Assembly (NCBI GenBank): GCA_965213935.1
Contig: CBDCAO010000009.1
Coordinates: 116,410 to 180,409, forward strand
Source of the DNA: Bin52 sp965213935
Lineage (GTDB): Bacteria; Pseudomonadota; Alphaproteobacteria; Thalassobaculales; Thalassobaculaceae
Direction of reading: 5' to 3'
Length of the DNA stretch: 64,000 bases
In this document: positions 27,267-36,924 of the stretch, piece by piece
How positions within the stretch are numbered: position 1 is the stretch's first letter
Layout: each line of letters opens with the position of its first letter
Notes under the pieces: model-generated
The model's input: only the letters and a program-made list of their open reading frames with translations
Database searches by the model: none
Told to the model about the DNA's origin: nothing
Program-made: the position numbers and the translations under genes

Positions 27267-29276
27267 TTGCGGCCACCGGGCCGGATCGCGGCAGGCGCGC
27301 GGCTTCGGGCGTATCATCCGGTGGCGAATTCCGTGGTACAATTAAGCCGCCGAGCCGCCCTTCGTGCTTCTTGGTGTCGCCCAAGGCACTCCGCCTCCCG
27401 GCCTGAGTCTCTCGGCTCTTCCGGCGTTTGCGCCGCAACTCGCCGGCCCGCTTCTTCCTCCGATCGTTCCGTTGCTTCCACCGCGTTCGCGAGTTGCCTA
27501 CGCCGGAGCGTTGCCGCTGTGTTGCTCGGCCTGCCTCTGTTGCTCGGCTTCGTCGCCCCGGCGGCGGCACAGGCGAACAGCAATATGCCGCAGATTGTGC
27601 TCAGCCAGGATAACTTCAAGCTTGACGAGCCTCAGAACGCCAGCTGCCCGAACAGCCATGTCGGCGATGAGAAGACGTTTGGCACTGACCCAGATGATGG
27701 ACATCCGACAGTGACCCGCAACTACGGGGACGTGCTCACGACAGAGACCTACAAGGTCCAGCTCGACCGCAAACCCGGCCCGGACAAATATGTCAGCGTG
27801 GAGATCTGGGAGCCGACCGATCTGGACCGGCCCGATGTCAGGGACGGATTTCGCAACGACGGCTCAATCGCACACACAGGGCGCTTCTCGGAGAACGCGC
27901 GGATCCACGGCATCAGCTGGCGTGGGGGCCAGCAGGGCAGGATCTCCATCGCCAAGTCCTTCCTCACCTTCACCGACAAGAACTGGAACCGGGCGCAGAC
28001 GGTGACGGTGAACATCCATTGCGCGCAGCATGACGCCAGCACGCCGCTGCCCATCTGGCACTTCGCCTTCCGGCATGACGATCGCGTGATCAATCCAGGA
28101 TCCACCCACCAGTACCGCCTCTCGGATTCCGTGCACGCCGCCGGCGCCAACCGCAAGGGCGACAACGGCCCGAACAACACCAGCCTCAGGATCGCTCAGG
28201 TGCGGGTGTCGGACAGCACCGAACCGGACGCCATCACCGGCAACGTCGACGGCAAGCTCATCCTTGATGCCTACGGGTCGGGCTTCACCACCGGCGGCAG
28301 GAAGATGATCAGCCTGGAGTTTGCCTGGAACCATCCGGACAACTCGCTGCACAACGACTATGACGACGCCGCCGAACAGTTCGCCGCCTTCCGCGTCCGC
28401 CTGCGGACGGTGGAGCCGGCCGGCCACAAGGTGCAGGAGAAGGTCGTGCGCGTGAATGCCATCAGCCGCCACGACTCCAAGAAGACCGCGACCTCCTGGT
28501 ATGCGGCACTCGAGGCGAAGGGCCATGTGGGCTGGGTGCATGGCCGGCCCGAACCGACCGACTCGAAGTACGAGTGGAGCGTCGTCCCCCTGGACCGGCG
28601 CTGGAACGTCGTGGAGAGCGAGCGGGTCACCAAATGCGTGGTGCTGACGAGCAAAGCCGGGTCGAACGGCGGCCGGGCCTCGCGTATCGACGAGGCGGCC
28701 AACCCGGATTGCCCTCCTGCGCCGCAGAACGCGCCTGCGCAGGCCGCGCCCGCGCCCGCTCCCACCGAAACGGTTTCCAACCTGCAACTGGCGGCGGTGG
28801 ACGCTGCCAGCGCCAGCGTCTCCTGGGACGCGGTGGCGCATGCAACCTCCTATGACGTGTCCTGGGAGGCCGAGAGCAGCGACTTGCAGACCGTCATCTC
28901 CGGCGTCGAGAGCGTGACGGGGACCACGGCCACCATCCGGCATGATGCCCAGGAAGCCATGACGCTGGCGGTTACGGTGACGCCGGAACATCTCGACGGC
29001 AATGGCGTGGTGCAGCAACTCGACGCGCTGGCTGCCACGGCGACGCTCGCCGTGGGGCCGGGCGGCGACGCGCTGAGAGCCAGCGCCGGGAGCACCGACA
29101 GCCAGGCGCCGGCCTGCGTCTCCGACGCCTTGCTGGCCGAAGTCCGGACCGCCGCGGGCGAGACCTGGCGCTCGCCGGGCCATGTCGAGCGCTGGAGCCG
29201 GGTGCTTGCCGCCTTCGGGGTGGATGAGCGTGCGCAGACTTTCAGCGGGGAATCAGGGCTGATCGGCTCGGATTAA
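27267..29276 (+). CDS. Secreted protein with fibronectin-III-like domain (hypothetical)
   Basis: Predicted exported protein of up to 669 residues. A signal-like segment (VLLGLPLLLGFVAPAAAQA) ends about 108 codons from the first possible start, so the true start is probably downstream (GTG at 27321 or 27333, or another codon). The mature part has a long beta-rich region from MPQIVLSQDNF, a Pro/Ala linker (about 498-509) and an FN3-like domain (VSNLQLAAVDAASASVSWDA). It ends in a region (VSDALLAEVR, HVERWSRVLAAFG) that I recognise as recurring at the ends of secreted proteins in related bacteria. Likely surface or matrix protein; no catalytic motif seen. Confidence 0.7.
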   Translation: MRPPGRIAAGARLRAYHPVANSVVQLSRRAALRASWCRPRHSASRPESLGSSGVCAATRRPASSSDRSVASTAFASCLRRSVAAVLLGLPLLLGFVAPAAAQANSNMPQIVLSQDNFKLDEPQNASCPNSHVGDEKTFGTDPDDGHPTVTRNYGDVLTTETYKVQLDRKPGPDKYVSVEIWEPTDLDRPDVRDGFRNDGSIAHTGRFSENARIHGISWRGGQQGRISIAKSFLTFTDKNWNRAQTVTVNIHCAQHDASTPLPIWHFAFRHDDRVINPGSTHQYRLSDSVHAAGANRKGDNGPNNTSLRIAQVRVSDSTEPDAITGNVDGKLILDAYGSGFTTGGRKMISLEFAWNHPDNSLHNDYDDAAEQFAAFRVRLRTVEPAGHKVQEKVVRVNAISRHDSKKTATSWYAALEAKGHVGWVHGRPEPTDSKYEWSVVPLDRRWNVVESERVTKCVVLTSKAGSNGGRASRIDEAANPDCPPAPQNAPAQAAPAPAPTETVSNLQLAAVDAASASVSWDAVAHATSYDVSWEAESSDLQTVISGVESVTGTTATIRHDAQEAMTLAVTVTPEHLDGNGVVQQLDALAATATLAVGPGGDALRASAGSTDSQAPACVSDALLAEVRTAAGETWRSPGHVERWSRVLAAFGVDERAQTFSGESGLIGSD

Positions 29277-29295
29277 TCGAGGTTTTGGGGTGGGT

Positions 29296-29332
29296 GCCCC
29301 CCGGCGATCTTGCAAGAAGGCCGCCGGGGGGC
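29296..29332 (+). terminator. Rho-independent-type terminator of the secreted-protein gene
   Basis: A perfect 11-bp GC-rich inverted repeat (29296-29306 with 29322-29332) has a 15-base loop, 20 bp after the stop codon, followed by TTGTCT. The stem is strong and the T-run weak. Confidence 0.7.
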
Positions 29333-29369
29333 TTGTCTCGGTGACAGCTACATCATCTGAGACGGCCCA

Positions 29370-29610
29370 ATGTCACACACTCTGTTCCGCCACTCCAAAT
29401 TTTCCGATGCCCGGGTGTGGGCTTTCCTGAAGCGGATTGACGCGGCGGAGGCGGAGACCTGCCGTGCGGCGGGCTGTCCGCACTGCGGCGGAGACCTTCA
29501 CAGCGCGAGCTACCCGCGCAAGCCGTACGGCCTGTCGGCGGATCTTCGTGACGATGCCCGGCGCTTCAGCCTGTGCTGTTCGGTGTGCCGGCGCCGCGTG
29601 AAGCCGCCAT
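29370..29610 (+). pseudogene. Zinc-ribbon protein gene interrupted by the IS
   Basis: The first 80 codons encode MSHTLFRHSKFSDARVWAFL, then two cysteine pairs (CPHCGG and CCSVC), a small zinc-ribbon-like protein of a kind I associate with mobile-element cassettes. Reading through crosses the IS inverted repeat at 29611, after which the frame is IS sequence. No continuation was recognised beyond the far IS end at 31490, so the remainder is lost or moved. Family assignment is by memory. Confidence 0.45.
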
Positions 29611-29643
29611 GGGTGTACGTCAGATTTGTGAGATTTCCGGGGA

Positions 29644-30995
29644 CTATGCGGCCCTGCGTGCTGCGCGACGTTCCCAGAAGTCGTCGAATCGATCACTTTC
29701 GAGGGCACAGCGCAGGGCGATGATCGCGTTTGCGCCTTCTACGGTCCAGTGCATTCCACCCTGCTTGAGGCGCTTGCAGACAATGGACTTGCATCCGCCT
29801 TCGACGACACCTGACGAGATGCACAGCCCCTCTTGCCTGAAGCGTGCATAGTCCATGCGGTGGCGATTGTTCCGGAAGTATGCCACAGCCTTGGCCGCGA
29901 CCTCGCAGTGCGAGTGTTGTGCGAGTACGGCAATCACATGATCGACCCCGCCGGGCAGATCGAGCTCGTCGCATCGCTGCTGGCCCCATGCCTTTGCCAT
30001 GTCGGTGCCCTTGCCGTAGACAGCCTTGGCGACGTCGAAGAGGTGCTCCCTGGCATGGAAGACGTCGATGATCTGGATCGCATGGGGCAGGTGCTCGGAG
30101 GCAAAGTTCCATATCCAGGCCGCGCCATCACCGAGGACAACTTGGCGCCTGGCCTTGTCGAAGCAGCGGCGTTCGAGTTCCCGCAGGACGCGCTTGGCAA
30201 AGGGTGACGCTTCAGCGTCGGTGTCACGGCTGGCAATGCTCTCGATGGCGGCGTTGTGGGAAGCGGAACCCGGGTCCCGCATCGGCCGCCCCGTCCTGGG
30301 GTGACGCTGTTCGGCTGACCACACGACCATCAGCTTGACCTCCCGGGTCTTGGCCGAACCGTCAGCCTGCTTGCCCTGGCGTCCCTCGGTCTCTGTCTTG
30401 CGCACCGGAACGCCCGTGCCGTCGAGACCGACATAGAGTGTTGGCGCATCACCGGGCTCGGGCTCGATGACGCCACGCTCATCCTCTGCGACCTCCCGCC
30501 CAAGCGCCTCGGCGTGGCGTTCCACGGTCTTCGGGTCGATACGCAGACCTGCCAGTTCGTCGATGAGCCTGGACCCCATCGCGAAGCTGACCTCGCTCCC
30601 TGCGATGCCCACCATGCGCAACACCGCAGGCGACAACGAACCGTTGTCAAAGCCCAGAACACAATCGCGCGGCGCGAACCCGGTGCCACAGGCCTCGCAA
30701 TGATACCAGGCGCGTTCAAGGGTCACAGGTCCAAGGGCCGTGGTCACGGTCCTCTCGCGACGTCCGGCATAGTGCGCAGCATGGCCGCAGTCGCAGGCCA
30801 TGCGGGGGCCCTGCTTGTCACTGTGGTCGGCGTTGATGTACTGCGCCACAAGCTTGGCCGCCACCTGCAGCGCAGCGGTTCTGGCCGCCCGCTCCACCGC
30901 CTCGAAATCGCTGTCCGCAAAGACCCCCTGTCCGACCAGCGCCTCGATGTCCGTGCTCAGCGCGACGGCAACCTGCTTTGCGAAGGCCTCGGAGT
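29644..30995 (-). CDS. ISKra4-family transposase, orfB part (made by -1 frameshift)
   Basis: Main transposase domain. The frame opens before the A8 run and continues to the stop at 29644. Features are two CxxC-type pairs (CDCGH, CEACGTG), then LYVGLDGTGVPV with a likely catalytic Asp, VLGDGAAWIWN with a second Asp, and SGVVEGGCKSIVCKRLK with the probable Glu. An internal ATG at 30897 would give 417 residues. Frameshifting from orfA would give a 569-residue fusion (119 orfA plus 450 orfB residues). No internal stop or damage is seen. Confidence 0.85.
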
Positions 30996-31352
30996 CTTTT
31001 TTTTGGCCGGATCCCCGGCACGCAACGCCATCCGCCGGGCCTCGGCCAGCTCCTCGCTGGCACGGATGAAGGCCACCGAGACCGCATGGAACCGCTTGTA
31101 CTCATCGGTCTGGCACTGGGCCAGAGCGACTTCATCAGGCCGCAGGCGCACCGACTTGTTCTCACGCTCAAGTGTGCGGGTGAGAATCCAGTAGGGGCCG
31201 TGCTTGGCCGCATCGTCGTGAGCGCAATGGCAGTTCGGATTGCCGCACTTGGTGAAGTTTGTGTTGAGCGTGCCCGGGCGCATGTCGCCGATGGTGGCAA
31301 ACTGATCACGGGCGCGGTCACGTTGTTCGATCAGACGGTCTATGTCGGACAT
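30957..31352 (-). CDS. IS-encoded orfA protein (DUF6788-like)
   Basis: Protein of 131 residues with RPGTLNTNFTKCGNPNCHC, a small Cys/His cluster also seen in N-terminal parts of related transposases, followed by a basic end. The ATG at 31352 follows GAGGTGA. Its 3' end overlaps orfB at an A AAA AAG slippery site, so it is both a separate product and the N-terminus of the fused transposase. Confidence 0.75.
   Translation of the reverse strand: MSDIDRLIEQRDRARDQFATIGDMRPGTLNTNFTKCGNPNCHCAHDDAAKHGPYWILTRTLERENKSVRLRPDEVALAQCQTDEYKRFHAVSVAFIRASEELAEARRMALRAGDPAKKKTPRPSQSRLPSR
30996..31002 (-). other. Programmed -1 frameshift heptamer A AAA AAG
   Basis: A run of eight A followed by G on the minus strand, in the orfA reading frame as GCC AAA AAA AAG. 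The last seven bases are the canonical -1 slippery heptamer used by dnaX and IS3-type elements. A one-base backward slip joins orfA to the open orfB frame exactly. Confidence 0.75.
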
Positions 31353-31490
31353 GTCAGTCACCTCGCACAAGGCAGTGTCGTCGCAAGAGACGGGACGTCA
31401 AGATTGTTAACTCCACCCTACAAGTCTCCACCGCATCAACGCAACAATCCCAAGTGCTTTCGCCTGTCCTCACAATCCTGCCGTACACCC

Positions 31491-31806
31491 CGGGGAACAT
31501 CCCGCCTTGAAACCGGCACCAAGGCTCGAATACAGTCTTCGCCAAGGGCATCGGGGAGACCGCCATTCGTCAGCATGTGGCCGGTTGAGTAACGCCGACG
31601 GGCGTGTTTCAGTGTCCCGCTATTCCAGAATATCTGCCTTGGCCGGGGACCCGGGTCTGTGCCTGTTCGCGCCAGTACGGAAGGCTCCGTCTTCGGGGAA
31701 CGACCGGGCCACGGTGTCACACGACGAGCACGCAAGGCATTCGGGCTGACCTGAAGCCCGGCATGGACGGACAGTCCCGCACCGGTTGCCAGGAAAGGGG
31801 AGAGCA
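31491..31806. other. Intergenic between the IS and hyuA
   Basis: No supported gene. It contains the AGGGGAGAG ribosome-binding site of the next gene near its end and presumably that operon's promoter. Confidence 0.5.
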
Positions 31807-33918
31807 GTGACGACAGGAAACCCGGACACCGGAGAACGCTGGCGCGTCGGTGTCGATGTCGGCGGGACCTTCACCGACCTCGCGCTGGTCAACGACGCGA
31901 CCGGCGCCATGTCGATCCACAAGCAGCTGACCACGCCGCAGGATCCGTCACGGGCCGTGCTCGCCGGTCTCGAAACCCTGCTGGCGCGCGCCGGCGTGGC
32001 GGTGGGCGAGGTCGCGACCGTGGCCCACGGCACCACGCTGGTGACCAACGCCGTGATCGAGCGGCGCGGCGCGAAGACCGGCATGCTGGTCACCCGCGGG
32101 TTCCGCGACGTGCTTGACATCGCGATGGAGCGCCGTTTCGACCTGTTCGACCTCTCGATCACCTTCGCCGATCCGGTGGTCCCCCGCGAGCTGCGGCTGG
32201 AGGTCGACGAACGCATCCGTTACGACGGCGCGGTCGAGACCCCGCTCGACCCGGACCAGGTCGAACGGGCGACCCACACCCTGGTCGAGGAGCACGGGAT
32301 CGAGGCGCTTGCGCTGTGTTTCCTGCACTCCTACGTCGACGACCGGCACGAGGCCGCGGCGCGCGAGGTCGTCGCCGCCCGTTTTCCCGGGCTCATGGTC
32401 ACCACCTCGTCCGAGATCCTGCCCTTCATGCGCGAGTACGAGCGCTGGTCGACCACCACGGTCAACGCCTATGTCCAGCCGCTGACCGACCGGTACCTGC
32501 GCCGCCTGGAGGACGGCCTTGCCCGGATGGGGTTCGCGGGATCCCTGCTGATCATGACGGCGTCTGGCGGCATGGTCACGCCGGCGATTGCGCGCCGCTT
32601 TCCGGTCCGATTGATCGAGTCCGGGCCCGCGGCGGGGGCGCTGGTCGCCGCCTTCCTCGGCGAACAGATCGGCGAGGGCGACCTGCTCTCCTTCGACATG
32701 GGAGGAACCACGGCGAAGGGCGCGCTCATCAGGAACGGCCGGCCGTTGCGGCGCTACGAGTTCGAGGTGGCGCGGTCCTACAACTACAAGGCCGGCAGCG
32801 GCCTGCCGCTGAGGATCCCGGTCATCGACATGATCGAGATCGGTGCCGGCGGCGGCTCGATCGCCCGGGTGGATGACCGCGGGTTGCTCGCCGTCGGACC
32901 GTACAGCGCCGGCGCCGACCCCGGACCGGCCTGTTACGCAACCGGCGGAGACAGCGCCACCCTGACCGACGCCAACCTCGCGCTCGGCTACCTCGAGCCC
33001 GACGCCTTCCTCGGCGGGCGCATGACGCTCGACGCCCGGGCCGCCGACGGCGCAATCGAGACCCGTGTCGCCGGCCCTCTCGGCATCAGCCTTGACCGGG
33101 CGGCATGGGGCATTCACGAGGTCATCAACGAGGATGTCGCCCGGGCCTTTCGCATGCACGCCTCCGAAATCGGGTTCGACTACCGACGGTGCGCCATGAT
33201 CGCGTTCGGCGGCTCCGGGCCTGCACACGCGGTCAGGGTCGCGCGCAAGCTGAGAATTCCCCGGGTAATCCTGCCGGTCGGGGCCGGGGTGATGTCGGCG
33301 ATCGGCCTGCTTACGACCCCGGTCTCCTACGCCACCCTGCGTTCCGGACAGATCCTGCTGGAAGACCTGGACGCGGGCGGGATCGAGAACGGGTTCAGGC
33401 CGGTAATCGATCAGGCCACGGGACTGCTCGCGGCGGCCGGGATCGCGCTCGATGACATGTCCGTCGAACGGCGCCTCGACATGCGCTTTCATGGCCAGGG
33501 CCACGAAGTCGAGGTTGTCTGCAGCGCCGGCATATCGCCCGGCGAACTCGGCAGGAGTTTCCTCGACGCCTATGCCGCGATCTACGCGGCAACACCCATC
33601 GACGCCGCGATCGAAATCGTCAACTGGAAGGTCGAGGCCTCCGGCCCGAGCCCGGAATTCGCCCGCGGGTACAAGCCGTTCCCCGGCGCCTCGGGGACCG
33701 ACTGCGAGGTCGGGTCAATCGACGCATGGGACCCGCAGGCCGGCGAAAGGCGCCGCTGGCCGGTGCTCGACCGCTACGCGCTCGAACCCGGCCAGACAGT
33801 CGTCGGTCCGGCCCTCGTGCGCGAGGACGAGGCCACGACGGTCCTCGGCCCCGGCGACAGCATGCGGGTGGACAGCATGGGAAACCTGGTGGTCACACTC
33901 GCCGAGGAGGAAGCATGA
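31807..33918 (+). CDS. hyuA: Hydantoinase A/oxoprolinase family protein (HyuA, second copy)
   Basis: ATP-binding partner of the second HyuAB pair, 703 residues, with DVGGTFTD (17-24), DMGGTTAKGALI and FGGSGPAHAVRVAR. It differs clearly from the copy at 15526-17547, so it is not a recent duplication. The GTG at 31807 follows AGGGGAGAG at ideal spacing; the upstream ATG at 31786 overlaps that site. It is coupled to hyuB by an ATGA overlap. Probably opens a cyclic amide or a related substrate with ATP. Confidence 0.9.
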   Translation: MTTGNPDTGERWRVGVDVGGTFTDLALVNDATGAMSIHKQLTTPQDPSRAVLAGLETLLARAGVAVGEVATVAHGTTLVTNAVIERRGAKTGMLVTRGFRDVLDIAMERRFDLFDLSITFADPVVPRELRLEVDERIRYDGAVETPLDPDQVERATHTLVEEHGIEALALCFLHSYVDDRHEAAAREVVAARFPGLMVTTSSEILPFMREYERWSTTTVNAYVQPLTDRYLRRLEDGLARMGFAGSLLIMTASGGMVTPAIARRFPVRLIESGPAAGALVAAFLGEQIGEGDLLSFDMGGTTAKGALIRNGRPLRRYEFEVARSYNYKAGSGLPLRIPVIDMIEIGAGGGSIARVDDRGLLAVGPYSAGADPGPACYATGGDSATLTDANLALGYLEPDAFLGGRMTLDARAADGAIETRVAGPLGISLDRAAWGIHEVINEDVARAFRMHASEIGFDYRRCAMIAFGGSGPAHAVRVARKLRIPRVILPVGAGVMSAIGLLTTPVSYATLRSGQILLEDLDAGGIENGFRPVIDQATGLLAAAGIALDDMSVERRLDMRFHGQGHEVEVVCSAGISPGELGRSFLDAYAAIYAATPIDAAIEIVNWKVEASGPSPEFARGYKPFPGASGTDCEVGSIDAWDPQAGERRRWPVLDRYALEPGQTVVGPALVREDEATTVLGPGDSMRVDSMGNLVVTLAEEEA

Positions 33919-35471
33919 CGACCTACGATCCGGTCAGTCTCAAGATCCTGTGGGACCGCCTGGTCGCGATCGCCGACGAGCTCGTGCTCTCGCTGGTGCG
34001 GACCTCGTTCTCGATGAACGTGCGCGAGGGCTACGACCTGTCCTGCATGGTCTTCGACGCGAAGGCCCGGCTGGTTGCCCAGGGAACCTACTCGGTTCCG
34101 TCCTTCACCGGCACGGCGCCGCGCACCATCGGCCACATGCTCGCGGTCTATCCGCCCGAAACCCTGCGTCCGGGCGATATCGTGATGACGAACGATCCGT
34201 GGATGGGGACCGGGCATCTGTTCGACGTCACCATGCTGCGACCGGTATTCCGCGGCAGCCGGCTGGTCGGCTACACCATGAGTGTCACCCACCTGCCCGA
34301 CATCGGCGGCCGGGGCATGGCGTCCGACTGTACCGAGATCTACCACGAAGGGCTGCGGCTGCCGGTCTGCAAGCTGCGCGATGACGGTGTCCTGAACACC
34401 CTGCTGCTCGACGTGGTCGGCGCCAATGTCCGGGTTCCGGAACAGACCATCGGCGACCTGATGGCGAATGCCGCCTGCAACGAAGTCGGTGGACGGGCGT
34501 TGCTCGAGTTCATGGACGACTATGGTCTCGACGATATCGACAGCCTCGCCGACGCCGTCAACGACCACTCCGAAGCCGCCATGCGCAGCAGATTCCGCAG
34601 CATGCCTGACGGAACCTGGCGCAACAGCATCGAGATCGAGGGGCCGGGCCACCCGGTCACGCTTGCGGCCTCGGTGACGATCGAGGACACGTCGGCAAGG
34701 GTTGACTTCACCGGCACCGACGGGCCGGTCCGAGCCTCGATCAACGTTCCGTTCTGCTACACCGTCGCCCAGTCCAACTACGTCATGAAGTGCCTCACGA
34801 TCCCGGACCTGCCCAACACCATGGGCAGCACCAGGCCGGTCACGGTCCGGGCTCCGGAAGGCTGCATCCTCGACGCCCGCCATCCCTGGCCAACCGGCGG
34901 GCGTCACTCGGTCGGACACTTCGTGGTTCCGCTGCTGATGGGCGCAATGGCCAACGTGGTACCCGAGCGTGTGCAGTCCGACGGCGCCATGATGAACGTC
35001 TTCAGCGTCCAGGGCCGGCATCGCGACGGCGGCGACGTCTCGTCGCTGTTCTTCCTTGCCGGCGGTCTTGGCGCCATGCACGGGCTCCACGGCCGCGACG
35101 TAACCCCTGCGCCGTCCAACATGACGGTGGTTCCCACCGAAATCTGGGAGAGCCGGACCAGCATGACCGTCGAAACCCGTGAAGTGCTTCCCGGCACCGG
35201 CGGTGCCGGCCGCTGGCGCGGCGGGGACGGTCAGAAGGTCGTATTTCGCAACGATACCGGGCATCCGCTGGAGTTCGCACTGATGGGCCAGCGCACCAGC
35301 TTTCCGGCTCGGGGACTTGCCGGAGGCGGCTCCGGTGCGCTGCGTCGCTACGAGGTCAATGGCGCGCCGGTCGACCCGAAGGCCCGCATCATGCTCGAAC
35401 CGGGTGACCGGATCTCGATGTACGAAGCCGGTGGTGGCGGTTACGGAGTGCCGGACCCGCAGGACGCCTGA
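33915..35471 (+). CDS. hyuB: Hydantoinase B/oxoprolinase family protein (HyuB, second copy)
   Basis: Protein of 518 residues, near the usual family length. It starts MTTYDPVSLKILWDRL and contains VMTNDPWMGTGHLFDV, VTHLPDIGGRG, WPTGGRHSVGH and the C-terminal AGGGGYGVPD. GGAGGAAGC precedes the ATG, which overlaps the hyuA stop. It lacks the extra C-terminal region found in the HyuB at 13460-15526. Confidence 0.9.
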   Translation: MTTYDPVSLKILWDRLVAIADELVLSLVRTSFSMNVREGYDLSCMVFDAKARLVAQGTYSVPSFTGTAPRTIGHMLAVYPPETLRPGDIVMTNDPWMGTGHLFDVTMLRPVFRGSRLVGYTMSVTHLPDIGGRGMASDCTEIYHEGLRLPVCKLRDDGVLNTLLLDVVGANVRVPEQTIGDLMANAACNEVGGRALLEFMDDYGLDDIDSLADAVNDHSEAAMRSRFRSMPDGTWRNSIEIEGPGHPVTLAASVTIEDTSARVDFTGTDGPVRASINVPFCYTVAQSNYVMKCLTIPDLPNTMGSTRPVTVRAPEGCILDARHPWPTGGRHSVGHFVVPLLMGAMANVVPERVQSDGAMMNVFSVQGRHRDGGDVSSLFFLAGGLGAMHGLHGRDVTPAPSNMTVVPTEIWESRTSMTVETREVLPGTGGAGRWRGGDGQKVVFRNDTGHPLEFALMGQRTSFPARGLAGGGSGALRRYEVNGAPVDPKARIMLEPGDRISMYEAGGGGYGVPDPQDA

Positions 35472-35553
35472 CTTTCGGTGAACATCCCCGCCCGGGGTCC
35501 CGGCGCGGTCGCCGTGGATGTGACCGTTCATGCCCAGGCGGGCGGCAGGGCGC

Positions 35554-36804
35554 CTACTGACGGATCACGGGTCGAAGGTTGACCAGCAGTTCCTCCCAGC
35601 CGCGCCTGAACGCGCCGGCCCGGAAGCGCCAGACAATAAGCGCCAGCAGCGCGAATGCGCCGGCCCACTGCAGCACCTGGACGGTCGGGATCTCGGATGC
35701 CTGGAGAGTGACGATTACCGGGTAGCCGCCTGCGATGACCAGGATGTCGATGAGGACGCCGCAGGCGACGGTCACACCGGCGACGCTGCCGAGGTAGATC
35801 GACGCGAAGCGGAGGCCAAACCGCTGCATGATGACGGCGATGGTCCCGGTATTGGTCGCCGGACCCGTCATCAGGAACACCAGCGCTGCGCCGGGACTGA
35901 CTCCCTTCGCGACCAGCGCCGCCGCGATCGGGGTGCTGGCCGAGGCGCAGATATAGAGCGGCACTCCGACCAGCAGCATCACCGGGTAGGAAAGCCACAC
36001 CGAGTACTCGCTGGCCATGAGGTCGGCCGGGATCGCGACGTAGAGCACTGCGCCGAGGACGATGCCCACTATGAGGGCGAACAGGATGTCGTCGGCGATT
36101 TCGACGAAACCGTACCGGAAGACGTGGGCAACGATGGTCCGGAAGTCGGGCAGCAGGCCGGCCGGCCCTGTCTCGACAGCCCCCGGTCCTGCATCCCGGC
36201 TCACGGAGCGGAGGACTGCACCCTTCGCCCAGTCGACGCCCGCGCGCCACATCTGAGCCGGGCTGACGTAACAGCTGTCCAGGCCCGGGATCAGCGACTG
36301 GTGCGCGCCGGATCCCGCGCTGCCCTGATGACAGCAACAGCCGTCTGCCACATCCTGCGGAATCCGTTCGTGGTCGTCCCGGACGAGCCTGATGGAAAGC
36401 AGCCCCGCGACAACGGCGGTCACGAAGCTGATGACCGGGCGGACAACGGCAGCGACCGGCCCGAAGAACGCGTGGGTGACCAGGATCGAGTCGGCACCGG
36501 TCTCGGGTGCCGTGATCAGCAGTGACATGCAGGACGAACGCGACGCCCCCTTGGTGCGCATTTCGGCAACCACCGGCACCACCGAACAGCTGCACAACGG
36601 GACCGGCACCCCGACCGCGGCGGCGACCGTGACCGACTTCAGGGTGTCATGGCGGAACCAGCGCGTGATCGCGTGACACGAGATGAAGACGTGGATCAGC
36701 CCCCCGAGGAACAGACCCAGCAGCAGCATCGGGGCGAGCAGCAGGAACGACTGCACGAGGAAGCCGAGAAAATCGGTCCCGACGCCAACAAGCACTTCCG
36801 CCAT
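35554..36804 (-). CDS. YraQ/SO_0444-type permease (possible heavy-metal exporter)
   Basis: Integral membrane protein of 416 residues with about ten hydrophobic helices in two halves (DUF318). The first half has PLCSCSVVP (Cys71, Cys73) and the second ASASTPIAA, the paired family signatures. A CCCH patch (156-159) in the central cytoplasmic loop could bind soft metals. The family includes ArsP and the SO_0444 Cu/Zn efflux permease. The metal link is inferred from cysteines only. It is convergent with hyuB and 120 bp past the nitroreductase gene. Confidence 0.8.
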   Translation of the reverse strand: MAEVLVGVGTDFLGFLVQSFLLLAPMLLLGLFLGGLIHVFISCHAITRWFRHDTLKSVTVAAAVGVPVPLCSCSVVPVVAEMRTKGASRSSCMSLLITAPETGADSILVTHAFFGPVAAVVRPVISFVTAVVAGLLSIRLVRDDHERIPQDVADGCCCHQGSAGSGAHQSLIPGLDSCYVSPAQMWRAGVDWAKGAVLRSVSRDAGPGAVETGPAGLLPDFRTIVAHVFRYGFVEIADDILFALIVGIVLGAVLYVAIPADLMASEYSVWLSYPVMLLVGVPLYICASASTPIAAALVAKGVSPGAALVFLMTGPATNTGTIAVIMQRFGLRFASIYLGSVAGVTVACGVLIDILVIAGGYPVIVTLQASEIPTVQVLQWAGAFALLALIVWRFRAGAFRRGWEELLVNLRPVIRQ

Positions 36805-36924
36805 CCGCGCATCCCTGACACACAGACAGCCATGGTACCACAGCCGGGCTGTCGTGGCACGGCCATTCGCGAAGGGTGCATGCGAACCCGGCCCGTGTGC
36901 CCGCGCGGACCTTCGGTCGCCCGG

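Larger units (their letters stand above)
29611..31490 (-). mobile_element. ISKra4-family insertion sequence, about 1.88 kb, apparently intact
   Basis: Bounded by 22-bp imperfect terminal inverted repeats (29611-29632 and 31469-31490, 19 of 22 matching, outer end GGGTGTACG). It carries two overlapping frames on the minus strand, orfA (30957-31352) and orfB (ending 29644), joined by a -1 slippery heptamer. No target-site duplication was found at the flanks. The left end cuts the zinc-ribbon gene. Confidence 0.85.

Noticed and set aside
35530..36525. Plus-strand frame opposite the YraQ-type permease
   Set aside because: Highly charged with no domain; the minus-strand frame has membrane helices and the PLCSCSVVP signature.
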